Assembly: GCF_900215605.1 (NCBI RefSeq)
Contig: NZ_OBEL01000003.1
Location: forward strand, 248,001 to 312,000
Direction: 5' to 3'
DNA: 64,000 bases
DNA from: Cohaesibacter gelatinilyticus
Lineage (GTDB): Bacteria; Pseudomonadota; Alphaproteobacteria; Rhizobiales; Cohaesibacteraceae
The first letter of the stretch is position 1; the number at the start of each line of letters is the position of its first letter. The notes under the pieces are model-generated. The model ran no database searches. It was given only the letters and a program-made list of their open reading frames with translations, and was not told where the DNA came from. The translations under genes were made by a program, and so were the position numbers. Positions 55,265-64,000 of this stretch are shown here, one piece after another.

Positions 55265-56953
55265 ATGGCAATCAGTGCAAACCGTCTTGAGCTTTTGCAA
55301 ATCGCAGATGCTGTGGCGCGCGAAAAATCCATTGATCGCATGATCGTGATCGGTGCGATGGAGGACGCCATTCAGAAAGCGGCTCGTTCTCGCTACGGTC
55401 AGGAAACTGACATCAAGGCTTCTATCGATCCACGTACCGGTGAAACCCGTTTGGAGCGTCGTCTGGAAGTGGTTGAGGTGGTAGAAGATTATGCCACTCA
55501 GATTGCTCTTGTTGATGCGCGTGATCGCGAACCCGAGATCCAGATCGGTGATATCGTCACCGATATTCTGCCACCACTGGAATTTGGCCGCATTTCTGCC
55601 CAATCTGCCAAACAGGTTATTGTGCAGAAGGTGCGCGAAGCTGAGCGTGATCATCAATTTGATGAATTCAAGGATCGTGTTCACGAGGTCATCAATGGCC
55701 AGGTTAAACGTGTGGAATATGGCAATGTCACGGTCGATCTTGGTGGTACCGAGGCCATTGTTCGCCGTGACGAACTGATCGCTCGCGAAGCATTCCGTCC
55801 TGGAGATCGCATCCGTGCTCTTATTTACGATGTTCGCCGGGAACAGCGTGGCCCGCAGATCTTCCTGTCTCGTACACATCCGCAATTCATGGCAAAACTG
55901 TTCGCTCAGGAAGTGCCGGAAATCTATGATGGCATCATCACTATCAAATCTGTGGCGCGTGACCCTGGTTCTCGTGCCAAGATTGCTGTCATCTCGTCCG
56001 ATAGCTCTATCGATCCGGTTGGTGCTTGTGTTGGTATGCGTGGGTCTCGCGTTCAGGCTGTCGTCAATGAGTTGCAGGGTGAGAAGATTGACATCATTCC
56101 ATGGTCTGAAGATCCTGCAACCTTCATTGTGAATGCACTACAGCCTGCAGAAGTGGCAAAAGTTGTTCTGGATGAAGAATCCGAACGTATCGAAGTGGTT
56201 GTACCCAATGATCAACTGTCGCTGGCCATTGGTCGCCGCGGCCAGAATGTCCGCCTTGCCTCCCAGCTGACTGGTTGGGACATCGATATCATGACCGAAG
56301 AAGAAGAGTCGGAGCGCCGTCAGAAGGAATTCAACGAACGCGCTGAATTGTTCATGAAGGCACTTGACGTCGATGATATCGTTGCGCAGCTCTTGGCGTC
56401 CGAAGGGTTTGCTTCCATTGAGGAAGTGGCTTATGTGGATCCTAGCGAAGTTTCTGATATCGAAGGTTTTGATGAAGAAACCGCAGCTGAAATTCAGACC
56501 CGCGCCAATGAATATCTGGAAGCTCAGGCTCAGAAACTGAATGAAGAACGGATTGCACTTGGTGTATCTGATGATCTGCTGGAAATTTCCGGTTTGACCA
56601 TGGCAATGCTGGTGGCGCTGGGTAAGGATGATATCAAGACCATTGAAGATCTTGCTGGTTGTGCAACCGATGATCTTGTCGGCTGGACCGAGCGGCGTAA
56701 TGGCGAAGTCAAGCGCTTCAATGGCTGTTTGACCGGTTTTGATATTTCTCGTCAGGAAGCAGAAGACATCATTATGCTGACCCGTGTAGCTGCTGGCTGG
56801 ATTGATCCATCCGAGCTGCTAAGCGAGGAAGAAGCTGCTGAATATGAAACTCTGGAAGCCGAAGAAGACGGCATCGAGGACGAAGATCTGGCAGTAGAAG
56901 CATCTGATGACGAAGGCGTTGAAGAAGCTGCCGAAAGTGAGAACCAGGAATAA
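55265..56953 (+). CDS. nusA: Transcription termination/antitermination factor NusA
   Basis: 562 residues. N-terminal RNA polymerase binding domain ([20 protein letters not shown]), S1 domain ([18 protein letters not shown]), two KH domains ([20 protein letters not shown] and [20 protein letters not shown]) and two C-terminal helix-hairpin repeats (about 365-500), ending in a very acidic tail. Length agrees with alphaproteobacterial NusA. 12 bases after rimP. Confidence 0.97.
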   Translation: MAISANRLELLQIADAVAREKSIDRMIVIGAMEDAIQKAARSRYGQETDIKASIDPRTGETRLERRLEVVEVVEDYATQIALVDARDREPEIQIGDIVTDILPPLEFGRISAQSAKQVIVQKVREAERDHQFDEFKDRVHEVINGQVKRVEYGNVTVDLGGTEAIVRRDELIAREAFRPGDRIRALIYDVRREQRGPQIFLSRTHPQFMAKLFAQEVPEIYDGIITIKSVARDPGSRAKIAVISSDSSIDPVGACVGMRGSRVQAVVNELQGEKIDIIPWSEDPATFIVNALQPAEVAKVVLDEESERIEVVVPNDQLSLAIGRRGQNVRLASQLTGWDIDIMTEEEESERRQKEFNERAELFMKALDVDDIVAQLLASEGFASIEEVAYVDPSEVSDIEGFDEETAAEIQTRANEYLEAQAQKLNEERIALGVSDDLLEISGLTMAMLVALGKDDIKTIEDLAGCATDDLVGWTERRNGEVKRFNGCLTGFDISRQEAEDIIMLTRVAAGWIDPSELLSEEEAAEYETLEAEEDGIEDEDLAVEASDDEGVEEAAESENQE

Positions 56954-56967
56954 GCTCTTGGTAAATT

Positions 56968-56989
56968 CCGGGAGGGTTAACCCTCCCGG
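56968..56989. other. 22-base perfect palindrome between nusA and ylxR
   Basis: CCGGGAGGGTT and its exact complement AACCCTCCCGG (56968-56989), followed by CTAATAAAAAAA, so no U-tract on the plus strand. In the rimP operon mRNA this would be a strong hairpin 14 bases after nusA; it may act as a processing or stability site. Confidence 0.7.
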
Positions 56990-57042
56990 CTAATAAAAAA
57001 ACGGGACAAAGTTTGACAAATTCGGGCAAGAAAGGATAAACC

Positions 57043-57726
57043 GTGCCGCGCAAGAGCAATGAACCTGAGCGCCAATGCCTTGTGACACGGCAAAGCCTTT
57101 CCAAAACTGAGATGATCAGATTTGTGTTGGCACCCGATGATCAGGTTGTCCCTGATTTGAAAATGCGGCTACCCGGACGTGGCGTCTGGGTAACGGCAGA
57201 CCGGAAAATCTTGGAAGAAGCGGTGAGCAAGGGTCTTTTTGCACGTGGTTTCAAATCCAAAACCCAAGATTGCATGCACTTGCCGGATCTGGTGGAAAGT
57301 CAACTTCGCCAGCACGCTTTGAGTGCATTGAGCATGACAAGAAAGGCCGGTCAGATTGTAACAGGCTTTGCAAAGGTTGAAGCAACCATTGCACAAAGCC
57401 CCCTATTGGGACTATTACATGCAGCAGATGCTGCGCAGGATGGACAAAAAAAGCTGGCCCAGGCTTTGCGACGCAGATTTGGCAGCGATCATTCGATCCC
57501 CGTGATTCGATTGTTCAGCGCCGATGCCATGAGTAAAGCCCTGGGGCAGGGCAACGTGATACATGCTGCTTTGACTGCCGGTTCCGCCAGTCATGGCTTT
57601 TTGAAACAAGCACAAATGTTCGAAGCATTTGTAGCTGACGATATAGAATTTTCCGACAGAGGCAGTGACAGCGCTGGTTCTGGCAGAGCCTCAGATGAGG
57701 CAACCGAGGGTAACGACCGCAAATGA
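57043..57726 (+). CDS. YlxR - L7Ae-like fusion RNA-binding protein
   Basis: 227 residues. Residues 1-85 are a YlxR (DUF448) domain: [20 protein letters not shown] and [12 protein letters not shown]. Residues 95-190 resemble the L7Ae/YlxQ fold ([24 protein letters not shown] ... [15 protein letters not shown]). In Firmicutes these are two genes, ylxR and ylxQ, in the same place between nusA and infB; fusion is usual in alphaproteobacteria. The start is GTG 57043 with AAAGGA six bases upstream. The stop overlaps infB by four bases (ATGA at 57723-57726). Confidence 0.93.
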   Translation: MPRKSNEPERQCLVTRQSLSKTEMIRFVLAPDDQVVPDLKMRLPGRGVWVTADRKILEEAVSKGLFARGFKSKTQDCMHLPDLVESQLRQHALSALSMTRKAGQIVTGFAKVEATIAQSPLLGLLHAADAAQDGQKKLAQALRRRFGSDHSIPVIRLFSADAMSKALGQGNVIHAALTAGSASHGFLKQAQMFEAFVADDIEFSDRGSDSAGSGRASDEATEGNDRK

Positions 57727-60692
57727 GTGACGAAAACAACAACGACAACACCAATGGCCCATCAGAGAAAAAGACGCTGTCTCTGGGGAAAAGTGTAGGC
57801 CAGGGTACTGTGCGCCAAAGCTTCTCGCATGGCCGCTCAAAAGCGGTTGTTGTTGAAAAGCGCAAGCGTCGGTTCACCAATCCCAATGAAGGTAAGCCTG
57901 CCGCCTCTCGTGCACAGCCTGCACAAGAGGGCGAAAGGGCCAAGGCCCCTGCCCGTCAGGGTGGAGCTGGCGGCAAGTCCGGCGGTGGTGGACAACGTCA
58001 GGGCCAACGCCAAGGTCAGCGCGGCGGTGGTCGTGGCGGCAACAATCAGGCAGCGGCCAGTGGCCAGCGCGGTCTGACATCTTCTGAAAATGCCAAACGC
58101 CTGCAGGCGCTTGAGGCTGCCAAGCTTCGCGCCAAGGAAATGGAAGTTCGGAAGAAGGAAGAGGAAGCACGCCGCAAGGAAATGGAAGCCCAGCGTAAGG
58201 TCGAAGAAGAGGCCCGTCGCAAGGAAGAAGAAGCACGCGCTGCAGAAGCTGCCATTGAGGCGAAAAAAGCTGAAGAAGAGCGGAAAGTGCGTGAGGCCGC
58301 AGAGGCCGAAAAGGCCAAGCAGGAAGCCGTTGCCAAGCCGAAGCAGGAAGAGCGCTCTGCTCCTCGTCAGGATCGTAATGATCGTGGTCCTCGCTCAGGA
58401 GATCGTAATGATCGCGGCCCTCGTACAGGAGATCGTCCTGGCGGTGATCGTTCCGGCCGTCCACCGCGCTCAGGAGATCGTCCTGGCGGTGATCGTTCCG
58501 GCCGTCCACCGCGCTCAGGAGATCGCCCTGGCGGTGATCGTTCCGGCCGTCCACCACGGTCTGGTGATCGTCCAGGTGGTGATCGCGGTCCTCGCCCAGG
58601 TGGTGGTGCTGGTCGCCCTGGCGGTCCGGGTCGCCCCGGTGGCGCCGGTCGTCCGGCCGGTGGTGGTCGTCCAGGTGGTTTCGTGGCTCCTGCTCCGGAT
58701 CTCAATGCAGAAGGCAAGCCAGGGGCGAAAACACTCAAGCCAGCACCAAAGCGTGCTCGCATGCCAGATCAAAACAAGACAGCGCAACCAGCCAAGCCGA
58801 AGACCGATGATCGCCGTCGCGGCAAGCTGACCCTGTCCAACGCACTGAACGAGAATGAACGCCAACGTTCACTTGCTTCCATGCGCCGTCGCCGTGCGAA
58901 ACAGCGCGGCATGCAAAATGATGTGCCGCGTGAAAAGGTCTTCCGTGAAGTGATCATTCCTGAAACGATCACGGTTCAGGAATTGGCGCAGCGTATGACC
59001 GAGCGTGCGGTTGATGTGATCAAGATTCTGATGAAGCAGGGTCAGATGGTCAAGACGGTTGATATTCTTGATGCGGATACAGCTCAACTGGTGGCTGAAG
59101 AGCTGGGTCACACTGTTAAGCGCGTGTCTGAGGCTGATGTTGAAGAAGGTCTGTTCAACAAGACAGATTCTGATGAAACGCTTCTCAAACGTCCTCCGGT
59201 TGTGACCATCATGGGTCACGTTGACCATGGTAAAACCTCGTTGCTTGATGCTGTTCGCCAAGCCAATGTGGTCAAGGGCGAAGCCGGTGGCATTACCCAG
59301 CATATTGGTGCCTATCAGGTAGAGCAGAATGGTGAGAAGATCACCTTCATCGATACTCCGGGCCACGCGGCCTTTACCGAAATGCGTGCTCGTGGTGCAA
59401 AGTCAACTGACATCGTGGTACTGGTTGTTGCAGCCGATGATGGCGTGATGCCGCAGACGATTGAGGCCATCAACCATGCTCGTGCTGCTGAAGTACCGAT
59501 CATTGTTGCTGTCAACAAAATGGATTTGCCTGCTGCTGATCCATCTCGTGTTCGCAATGAATTGCTTCAACATGAAGTTTTTGTTGAGACCATGGGTGGT
59601 GAAGTGCTGGAAGTGGAAGTTTCGGCTCTGAAGCGCCAGAATCTTGACGGCTTGCTTGAAGCTATTTTGATGCAGACCGAATTGCTGGAGTTGAAAGCGA
59701 ATCCGGATCGTGAAGCTGACGGTATCGTTGTCGAAGCCAAGCTCGACAAGGGCCGAGGCCCTGTCGCAACGGTTTTGGTTCAACATGGTACATTGAATGT
59801 TGGCGATATCGTTGTCGCCGGGGAGCAATGGGGTAAGGTCCGTGCGCTGGTCGATGATCTTGGTAAGAAAGTAGATTTTGCAGGGCCATCCAAGCCGGTT
59901 GAGATTCTCGGCTTCCAGTCTGCTCCAGATGCTGGTGATCAGGTTGCTGTGGTTCAAACCGAAGGCCGTGCGCGCGAGATTACCGAATATCGTATCCGTA
60001 AGAACAAGGATCTGGCGGCTGCCAAGGCCAACCGTGGTTCTTTGGAACAGATGCTTTCCAACTTGAAGGCATCTGATGCCAAGACCTTCCCGATTGTTGT
60101 CAAAGGCGATGTGAAGGGCTCTGTCGAGGCTATTATCGGTGCTCTGGACAAGATCGGTAACGAAGAAGTCTCTGCGCAGATCCTGCATTCCGGTGTCGGT
60201 GGTGTGACCGAATCGGACGTCACGTTGGCTGAAGCCTCAGGTGCTCCAATCATCGCATTTAACGTACGTGCAAATCAGCAGGCCAAACAGGCAGCTGAGC
60301 AGAAGGGCGTTGAAATCCGCTACTACAACATTATCTACGATCTGACAGATGATGTGAAAGCGGGTATGTCCGGCATGCTCAGCCCGGAAGTTCGCGAAAC
60401 CTTCATTGGTTACGCAGAAATTCTGGAAGTCTTCAACATCACCAAGGTCGGCAAAGTTGCCGGTTGCCGCGTGACCGAAGGCACTGTCGAGCGTGGTACC
60501 GGTGTACGTCTGCTGCGCGACGATGTGGTCATTCATACTGGCAAACTCTCCACCCTCAAGCGCTTCAAGGATGAAGTGAAAGAGGTTGTTGTTGGTCAGG
60601 AATGCGGTATGGCCTTCGAGAAATACGAAGATCTTCGTGTTGGCGATCAAATCGAATGCTTCCGCGTCGAAGAGATCGCACGTTCTCTGTAA
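57723..60692 (+). CDS. infB: Translation initiation factor IF-2
   Basis: 989 residues. The first 400 residues are low complexity: an Ala/Glu/Lys/Arg charged helix (about 120-205) then Gly/Asp/Arg/Pro repeats. Then the IF2_N domain ([20 protein letters not shown]), the GTPase with [14 protein letters not shown] from residue 498, [15 protein letters not shown] and NKMDLP, and the C-terminal fMet-tRNA binding domains. Tandem 15-residue repeats ([15 protein letters not shown]) occupy about residues 236-285. Overlaps ylxR by four bases. Confidence 0.97.
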   Translation: MSDENNNDNTNGPSEKKTLSLGKSVGQGTVRQSFSHGRSKAVVVEKRKRRFTNPNEGKPAASRAQPAQEGERAKAPARQGGAGGKSGGGGQRQGQRQGQRGGGRGGNNQAAASGQRGLTSSENAKRLQALEAAKLRAKEMEVRKKEEEARRKEMEAQRKVEEEARRKEEEARAAEAAIEAKKAEEERKVREAAEAEKAKQEAVAKPKQEERSAPRQDRNDRGPRSGDRNDRGPRTGDRPGGDRSGRPPRSGDRPGGDRSGRPPRSGDRPGGDRSGRPPRSGDRPGGDRGPRPGGGAGRPGGPGRPGGAGRPAGGGRPGGFVAPAPDLNAEGKPGAKTLKPAPKRARMPDQNKTAQPAKPKTDDRRRGKLTLSNALNENERQRSLASMRRRRAKQRGMQNDVPREKVFREVIIPETITVQELAQRMTERAVDVIKILMKQGQMVKTVDILDADTAQLVAEELGHTVKRVSEADVEEGLFNKTDSDETLLKRPPVVTIMGHVDHGKTSLLDAVRQANVVKGEAGGITQHIGAYQVEQNGEKITFIDTPGHAAFTEMRARGAKSTDIVVLVVAADDGVMPQTIEAINHARAAEVPIIVAVNKMDLPAADPSRVRNELLQHEVFVETMGGEVLEVEVSALKRQNLDGLLEAILMQTELLELKANPDREADGIVVEAKLDKGRGPVATVLVQHGTLNVGDIVVAGEQWGKVRALVDDLGKKVDFAGPSKPVEILGFQSAPDAGDQVAVVQTEGRAREITEYRIRKNKDLAAAKANRGSLEQMLSNLKASDAKTFPIVVKGDVKGSVEAIIGALDKIGNEEVSAQILHSGVGGVTESDVTLAEASGAPIIAFNVRANQQAKQAAEQKGVEIRYYNIIYDLTDDVKAGMSGMLSPEVRETFIGYAEILEVFNITKVGKVAGCRVTEGTVERGTGVRLLRDDVVIHTGKLSTLKRFKDEVKEVVVGQECGMAFEKYEDLRVGDQIECFRVEEIARSL
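58428..58607 (+). repeat. 45-bp in-frame tandem repeat in infB
   Basis: Units at 58428-58472 and 58473-58517 are identical; 58518-58562 differs at a few bases; 58563-58607 is a degenerate fourth. Shorter GGAGATCGTAATGATCG-type units precede them. Each encodes 15 residues, so copy number can change without frameshift. Confidence 0.9.
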
Positions 60693-60796
60693 TCCGGAGA
60701 CGTCACGGAATATCAATACTGGCCCTGTTGGCCATGAAAATTTGTGCGGCGGTCGGTCCAATCCCGGCCGCTGCCTTGCTGTTTATAGGATAGACT

Positions 60797-61222
60797 ATGA
60801 GCCGAAAGACACGTGGCGGCAAAGGTATGCCGTCTCAGCGCCAGCTGCGCGTTGGTGAACTGGTGCGCAAATCCATCTCTGAATGTCTGACTCGTGGTGA
60901 AGTTCAGGATGAATTGCTCCAGAATAACGTTATTTCCATTCCAGAGGTACGCGTGACCCCGGATATGAAGCTGGCAACGGCCTTTGTCATGCCGTTGGGT
61001 GTTCCTGGCATGGAAAAGGACATTGTGGAAGCACTGAACCGCCACAAGAAGTATCTGCGCGGGCGTCTTGGTCGCGATCTTGGAATGAAACATACACCGG
61101 AATTACGCTTCCGCTATGATGAGACCTTCGATGAAGCCTCGCGCATTGATGCGCTGCTGAGTTCACCGAAAGTCATACAGGATTTGCAAGACAGAAACGA
61201 TCAGGCTGAAGAAGACGAGTAG
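60797..61222 (+). CDS. rbfA: Ribosome-binding factor A
   Basis: 141 residues. SQRQLRVGELVRKSISECL at the start, ISIPEVRVTPDMKLATAFVMPLG and TPELRFRYDETFDEASRIDALL are the RbfA signatures. A cold-shock linked 30S maturation factor. 104 bases after infB with an AGGAT before the ATG; the gap contains a GCGGC...GCCGC dyad. Confidence 0.96.
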   Translation: MSRKTRGGKGMPSQRQLRVGELVRKSISECLTRGEVQDELLQNNVISIPEVRVTPDMKLATAFVMPLGVPGMEKDIVEALNRHKKYLRGRLGRDLGMKHTPELRFRYDETFDEASRIDALLSSPKVIQDLQDRNDQAEEDE

Positions 61223-61231
61223 GGGCCGATC

Positions 61232-62263
61232 ATGTCAGAGAATGGAAGCATTCAGGCGGAGCAGGATCAGCAACCAGCAAAGCCGAAGAAAAAGAAAAAA
61301 CAGCAATTTCGCGCCAAACGCCGCACGGATATTCACGGCTGGGTTGCTCTCGACAAACCACTGGAAATGACTTCGACGCAGGCTGTGGGTGCAATCAAAC
61401 GCATCTTCAATGTTAAGAAAGCCGGCCATGCAGGGACGCTTGATCCATTGGCAACGGGCTGCCTGCCGATTGCCCTGGGTGAAGCCACAAAGACCGTGTC
61501 TTACGTCATGGATGGTATCAAGCTCTATGAATTCAAGGTTCGTTGGGGCGAGGAAACCAGCACTGATGATGCCGAAGGCGAGCTGATTGACAGCTCTTCC
61601 CATCGCCCGTCAGAAGAAGAGATCGAAGCGTGCCTCGATCACTTCACTGGTGAGATCATGCAGGTGCCTCCAGCCTTTTCTGCCATCAAGGTGAATGGTG
61701 AGCGAGCCTATGATCTGGCTCGTGATGGCGAAGAGGTCAAGCTGGCTGCCCGCCCCATTACTGTTCATGATCTGGAACTGGTTGAGGTTCCGGACGAAGA
61801 TACTGCAATTTTTGTCGCCGAATGTTCCAAGGGCACCTATGTTCGCTCCTTGGCACGTGATATTGGGCGACATCTCGGAACGCGAGGCCATGTGATTGGT
61901 CTGCGTCGGCTCTGTTCAGGACCATTTAGCGAGGAAATGCTGATTTCGCTGGAAAGTCTTGAAGACTTGAGCCATAGTGCGCCCGGCGAGCCCGGGCTCG
62001 CCAATGCTTTGCTTCCTGTTCAGACCGCGCTGGACGACATCCCGGCTCTGGCCATAAACAGGAATGCCGTAGCAAGATTACGCCGAGGTCAATCGGTCTT
62101 GCTACGTGGAAATGATGCCCCGATCGACGGGTTCGCATTGGCAATGAATGGGGCTAACCCAATTGCTATTTGCGAAATTGTTGCCGGAGAATTGTGCCCA
62201 AGGCGTGTTTTCAATCTGCCTGAGGGTTCCGTGGATCTGTCCACGCCTCAGCCAAACCAATAA
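61232..62263 (+). CDS. truB: tRNA pseudouridine(55) synthase TruB
   Basis: 343 residues. A basic N-terminal tail ([15 protein letters not shown]) precedes [20 protein letters not shown] and [20 protein letters not shown] with catalytic Asp71; later motifs are [20 protein letters not shown] and [15 protein letters not shown]. Forms Psi55 in tRNA. Nine bases after rbfA. Confidence 0.97.
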   Translation: MSENGSIQAEQDQQPAKPKKKKKQQFRAKRRTDIHGWVALDKPLEMTSTQAVGAIKRIFNVKKAGHAGTLDPLATGCLPIALGEATKTVSYVMDGIKLYEFKVRWGEETSTDDAEGELIDSSSHRPSEEEIEACLDHFTGEIMQVPPAFSAIKVNGERAYDLARDGEEVKLAARPITVHDLELVEVPDEDTAIFVAECSKGTYVRSLARDIGRHLGTRGHVIGLRRLCSGPFSEEMLISLESLEDLSHSAPGEPGLANALLPVQTALDDIPALAINRNAVARLRRGQSVLLRGNDAPIDGFALAMNGANPIAICEIVAGELCPRRVFNLPEGSVDLSTPQPNQ

Positions 62264-62273
62264 GGAGATCCCG

Positions 62274-62543
62274 ATGTCGATTTCTGCTGAACGCAAACAA
62301 GAACTGATCAAAGAATATGCCACCAAAGACGGCGACACCGGTTCCCCAGAGGTACAGGTTGCTGTTCTTTCCGAGCGTATTGCCAATCTGACTGAGCACT
62401 TCAAGTCTCATAAGAAAGACAATCACTCTCGTCGTGGTCTTCTGAAATTGGTTTCTCAGCGTCGTAAACTTCTTGACTATGTAAAAGCCAAAGAAGAAGC
62501 ACGCTATCAGGACCTGATCAAGCGTCTTGGTCTGCGTCGCTAA
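62274..62543 (+). CDS. rpsO: 30S ribosomal protein S15
   Basis: 89 residues, complete: [56 protein letters not shown] and RRKLLDYVK. Primary 16S rRNA binding protein. TAAGGAG seven bases before the ATG overlaps the truB stop region. Followed by a terminator and then pnp. Confidence 0.98.
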   Translation: MSISAERKQELIKEYATKDGDTGSPEVQVAVLSERIANLTEHFKSHKKDNHSRRGLLKLVSQRRKLLDYVKAKEEARYQDLIKRLGLRR

Positions 62544-62552
62544 GCTCCAAAT

Positions 62553-62585
62553 AAAACGCGGTGATCAGATGATCGCCGCGTTTTC
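62553..62585 (+). terminator. Terminator between rpsO and pnp
   Basis: AAAACGCGG (62553-62561) and CCGCGTTTT (62576-62584) with an inner GATC/GATC extension and loop AGAT. Short T-run; in many bacteria the rpsO-pnp junction gives partial read-through. Confidence 0.85.
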
Positions 62586-62841
62586 TCGTATCTGACCAAG
62601 TTGGATGAATACAACTTCATCCTCTTGTTCTTGCTTTAAGACTTTGTGAAGCAAGAGATGAAACAAGGGATCCGGGCCTATAAGGGTTGGCCCTTGTTAG
62701 AATGAGTCACCGGCAGGATTGCCAGCGGCTTTGCCCTCAATCGAGTGACGCAAGGCCCCTCGTTGTCTTGCCCGTGGCAAATATGCCAAACATGCCCCGT
62801 TGAAAATGTATGTATGGGGGCATCTATGAAAGGACATTTGA
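62586..62841 (+). promoter_or_regulatory. Long structured leader of pnp
   Basis: 256 bases without a gene. It contains GGGATCCGGGCC...GGCCCTTGTT around 62666-62698 and GAGTCAC (62703-62709) with GAGTGAC-like partners downstream around a GCCAGCGGC region, so the RNA can fold extensively. pnp leaders in proteobacteria are cut by RNase III and degraded by PNPase as autocontrol; the same is plausible here. AAAGGA seven bases before the ATG is the ribosome site. Confidence 0.5.
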
Positions 62842-64000
62842 ATGTTCGATATTCAACGTGAAGAAATTGAATGGGGCGGCCAACAGCTCGTCCTGGAGAC
62901 CGGTAAAATTGCCCGCCAGGCTGACGGTGCTGTTCTGGCGTCCCTTGGTGGTACAACTGTACTTGCGACCGTTGTGTCTGCAAAGCAGCCAAAGCCAGGT
63001 CTCGATTTCTTCCCACTGACCGTCAATTATCAGGAAAAGGCCTATGCGGCCGGTAAAATTCCTGGCGGTTACTTCAAACGTGAAGGTCGCCCAAGCGAGA
63101 AGGAAACATTGGTTTCCCGCCTGATCGACCGTCCGATCCGTCCTTTGTTCGTTGAAGGCTACAAGTGCGAAACACAAGTGATCGTCACTGTGATGAGCCA
63201 CGACATGGAAAACGATCCAGACGTACTGGCCATGGTAGCAACTTCTGCTGCTCTGACCCTGTCTGGTGTTCCATTCATGGGCCCGATCGGTGGTGCACGC
63301 GTTGGTCTGATCAATGACGAGTTCGTCTTGAACCCGGCTGTCGACCAGATGGAAGAATCCAAGCTGGACCTGATGGTCGCTGGTACCTCTGATGCAGTTC
63401 TGATGGTGGAATCCGAAGCACAGAATCTGCCAGAACAGACCATGCTGGATGCAGTTATGTTTGGTCACAAGGGCTTCCAGCCTGTGATCGGCGCTATCAT
63501 CCGTCTGGCTGAAAAAGCGGCCAAAGAGCCTCGCGAATTCGTCACTCCGGACAATTCCGAGCTGAAAGCCAAAGTTACCGAAATCGTTGGTTCCGAGCTG
63601 GCTGACGCTTACAAGATCACCTCCAAGACCGAGCGTCGCGATGCGATTGATGCGGTTAAGGCGAAAGTGGTCGAAGCGCTGTGCGACGCCGAGAACGAAG
63701 AAGCACCTGCAACATCCGTTGTGGGCGATGTCTTCAAGAAAGTTGAAGCTGGCATCGTTCGCGGCCAGATCATCGAGACAAGCACTCGCATTGACGGTCG
63801 CGATCTTTCCACCGTTCGTCAGATCAAATCCGAAGTGGGCACTCTGCCACGCACCCATGGATCTGCACTTTTCACCCGTGGTGAAACCCAGGCAATGGTT
63901 GTTGCCACACTCGGTACTGGTGATGATGAGCAATTTGTTGATGCTCTGGAAGGCACCTACAAGGAAACCTTCCTGTTGCATTACAACTTCCCTCCATATT
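62842..64000 (+). CDS. pnp: Polyribonucleotide nucleotidyltransferase (PNPase), 5' part
   Basis: 386 residues visible; the gene runs off the window (full proteins are about 700). [20 protein letters not shown] opens the first RNase PH-like domain, with [19 protein letters not shown] and [12 protein letters not shown]; the all-helical linker follows (about 220-310), and the second RNase PH-like domain starts with [19 protein letters not shown] and [18 protein letters not shown]. It degrades RNA phosphorolytically with RNase E. Start ATG 62842 after AAAGGA. Confidence 0.97.
   Translation, partial: MFDIQREEIEWGGQQLVLETGKIARQADGAVLASLGGTTVLATVVSAKQPKPGLDFFPLTVNYQEKAYAAGKIPGGYFKREGRPSEKETLVSRLIDRPIRPLFVEGYKCETQVIVTVMSHDMENDPDVLAMVATSAALTLSGVPFMGPIGGARVGLINDEFVLNPAVDQMEESKLDLMVAGTSDAVLMVESEAQNLPEQTMLDAVMFGHKGFQPVIGAIIRLAEKAAKEPREFVTPDNSELKAKVTEIVGSELADAYKITSKTERRDAIDAVKAKVVEALCDAENEEAPATSVVGDVFKKVEAGIVRGQIIETSTRIDGRDLSTVRQIKSEVGTLPRTHGSALFTRGETQAMVVATLGTGDDEQFVDALEGTYKETFLLHYNFPPY

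Noticed and set aside
58428-58607. Regularly repeated units in infB as a CRISPR array
   Set aside because: Units are contiguous, 45 bp without spacers, and in frame with a normal gene.
62824-63981. A 385-codon minus-strand frame opposite pnp
   Set aside because: Shadow of pnp, which is unmistakable on the plus strand though cut by the window end.

Overview
The window is a chromosomal stretch from an alphaproteobacterium, almost certainly of the order Hyphomicrobiales (Rhizobiales). The reasons are the gene order and the protein families: hrcA-grpE divergent from rph-rdgB-hemW, then an LpoA-like lipoprotein, rsmI, yraN and gshB; tsaB-rimI-fur-plsC-miaB-phoH-ybeY-corC-lnt-(PraR-like XRE)-metK-trmB; rimP-nusA-(YlxR/L7Ae)-infB-rbfA-truB-rpsO-pnp; and an OlsB ornithine-lipid enzyme. 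A Cohaesibacter-like marine genus is a guess from the roughly balanced base composition and protein style. No phage, plasmid, CRISPR, tRNA or rRNA gene was seen.

Layout. 1-4.9 kb: end of a TolC-type outer membrane factor, an RND adaptor and an RND pump, closed by a terminator. 5-11 kb: a fused cytochrome b561-YceI protein, an Lrp-type regulator and divergent putA (proline catabolism). 11.2-12.2 kb: a GcvA-like LysR regulator behind a large nested palindrome. 12.2-12.9 kb: a 380-bp interspersed repeat and a possible small RNA. 12.9-22 kb: chaperone control (grpE, hrcA), RNA and nucleotide housekeeping, hemW, an LpoA-like lipoprotein, rsmI, yraN and glutathione synthase. 22-30 kb: a MauG/CcpA-type dihaem peroxidase, a second interspersed repeat, a small Cys-containing secreted protein, DNA alkyl repair, ComM, a hybrid histidine kinase and OlsB. 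30-41.3 kb: malic enzyme-PTA fusion, mutS, glnD, murJ, trpS. 41.4-54.5 kb: a stress protein, Fe-S carrier, tsaB, rimI, fur family, plsC, miaB, phoH, ybeY, corC, lnt, XRE regulator, metK, trmB. 54.5-64 kb: the translation operon rimP to pnp; pnp is cut by the window end.

The protein genes are mostly ordinary core genes, and I found no new defence, secretion or biosynthetic system. The most unusual material is non-coding: (i) two members of a long palindromic interspersed element, in opposite orientations, each lying between convergent genes; (ii) four copies of a short hairpin repeat, all in the same orientation and all in the leader of a downstream gene; (iii) an orphan terminator-bearing stretch antisense to the flanking LysR gene; (iv) several perfect hairpins without U-tracts. 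Fusions (b561-YceI, YlxR-L7Ae, malic enzyme-PTA) and a tandem 45-bp repeat in infB are the main coding oddities. Start codons were moved inward from the longest frame where homology and ribosome binding sites favour it; these choices are stated per gene.
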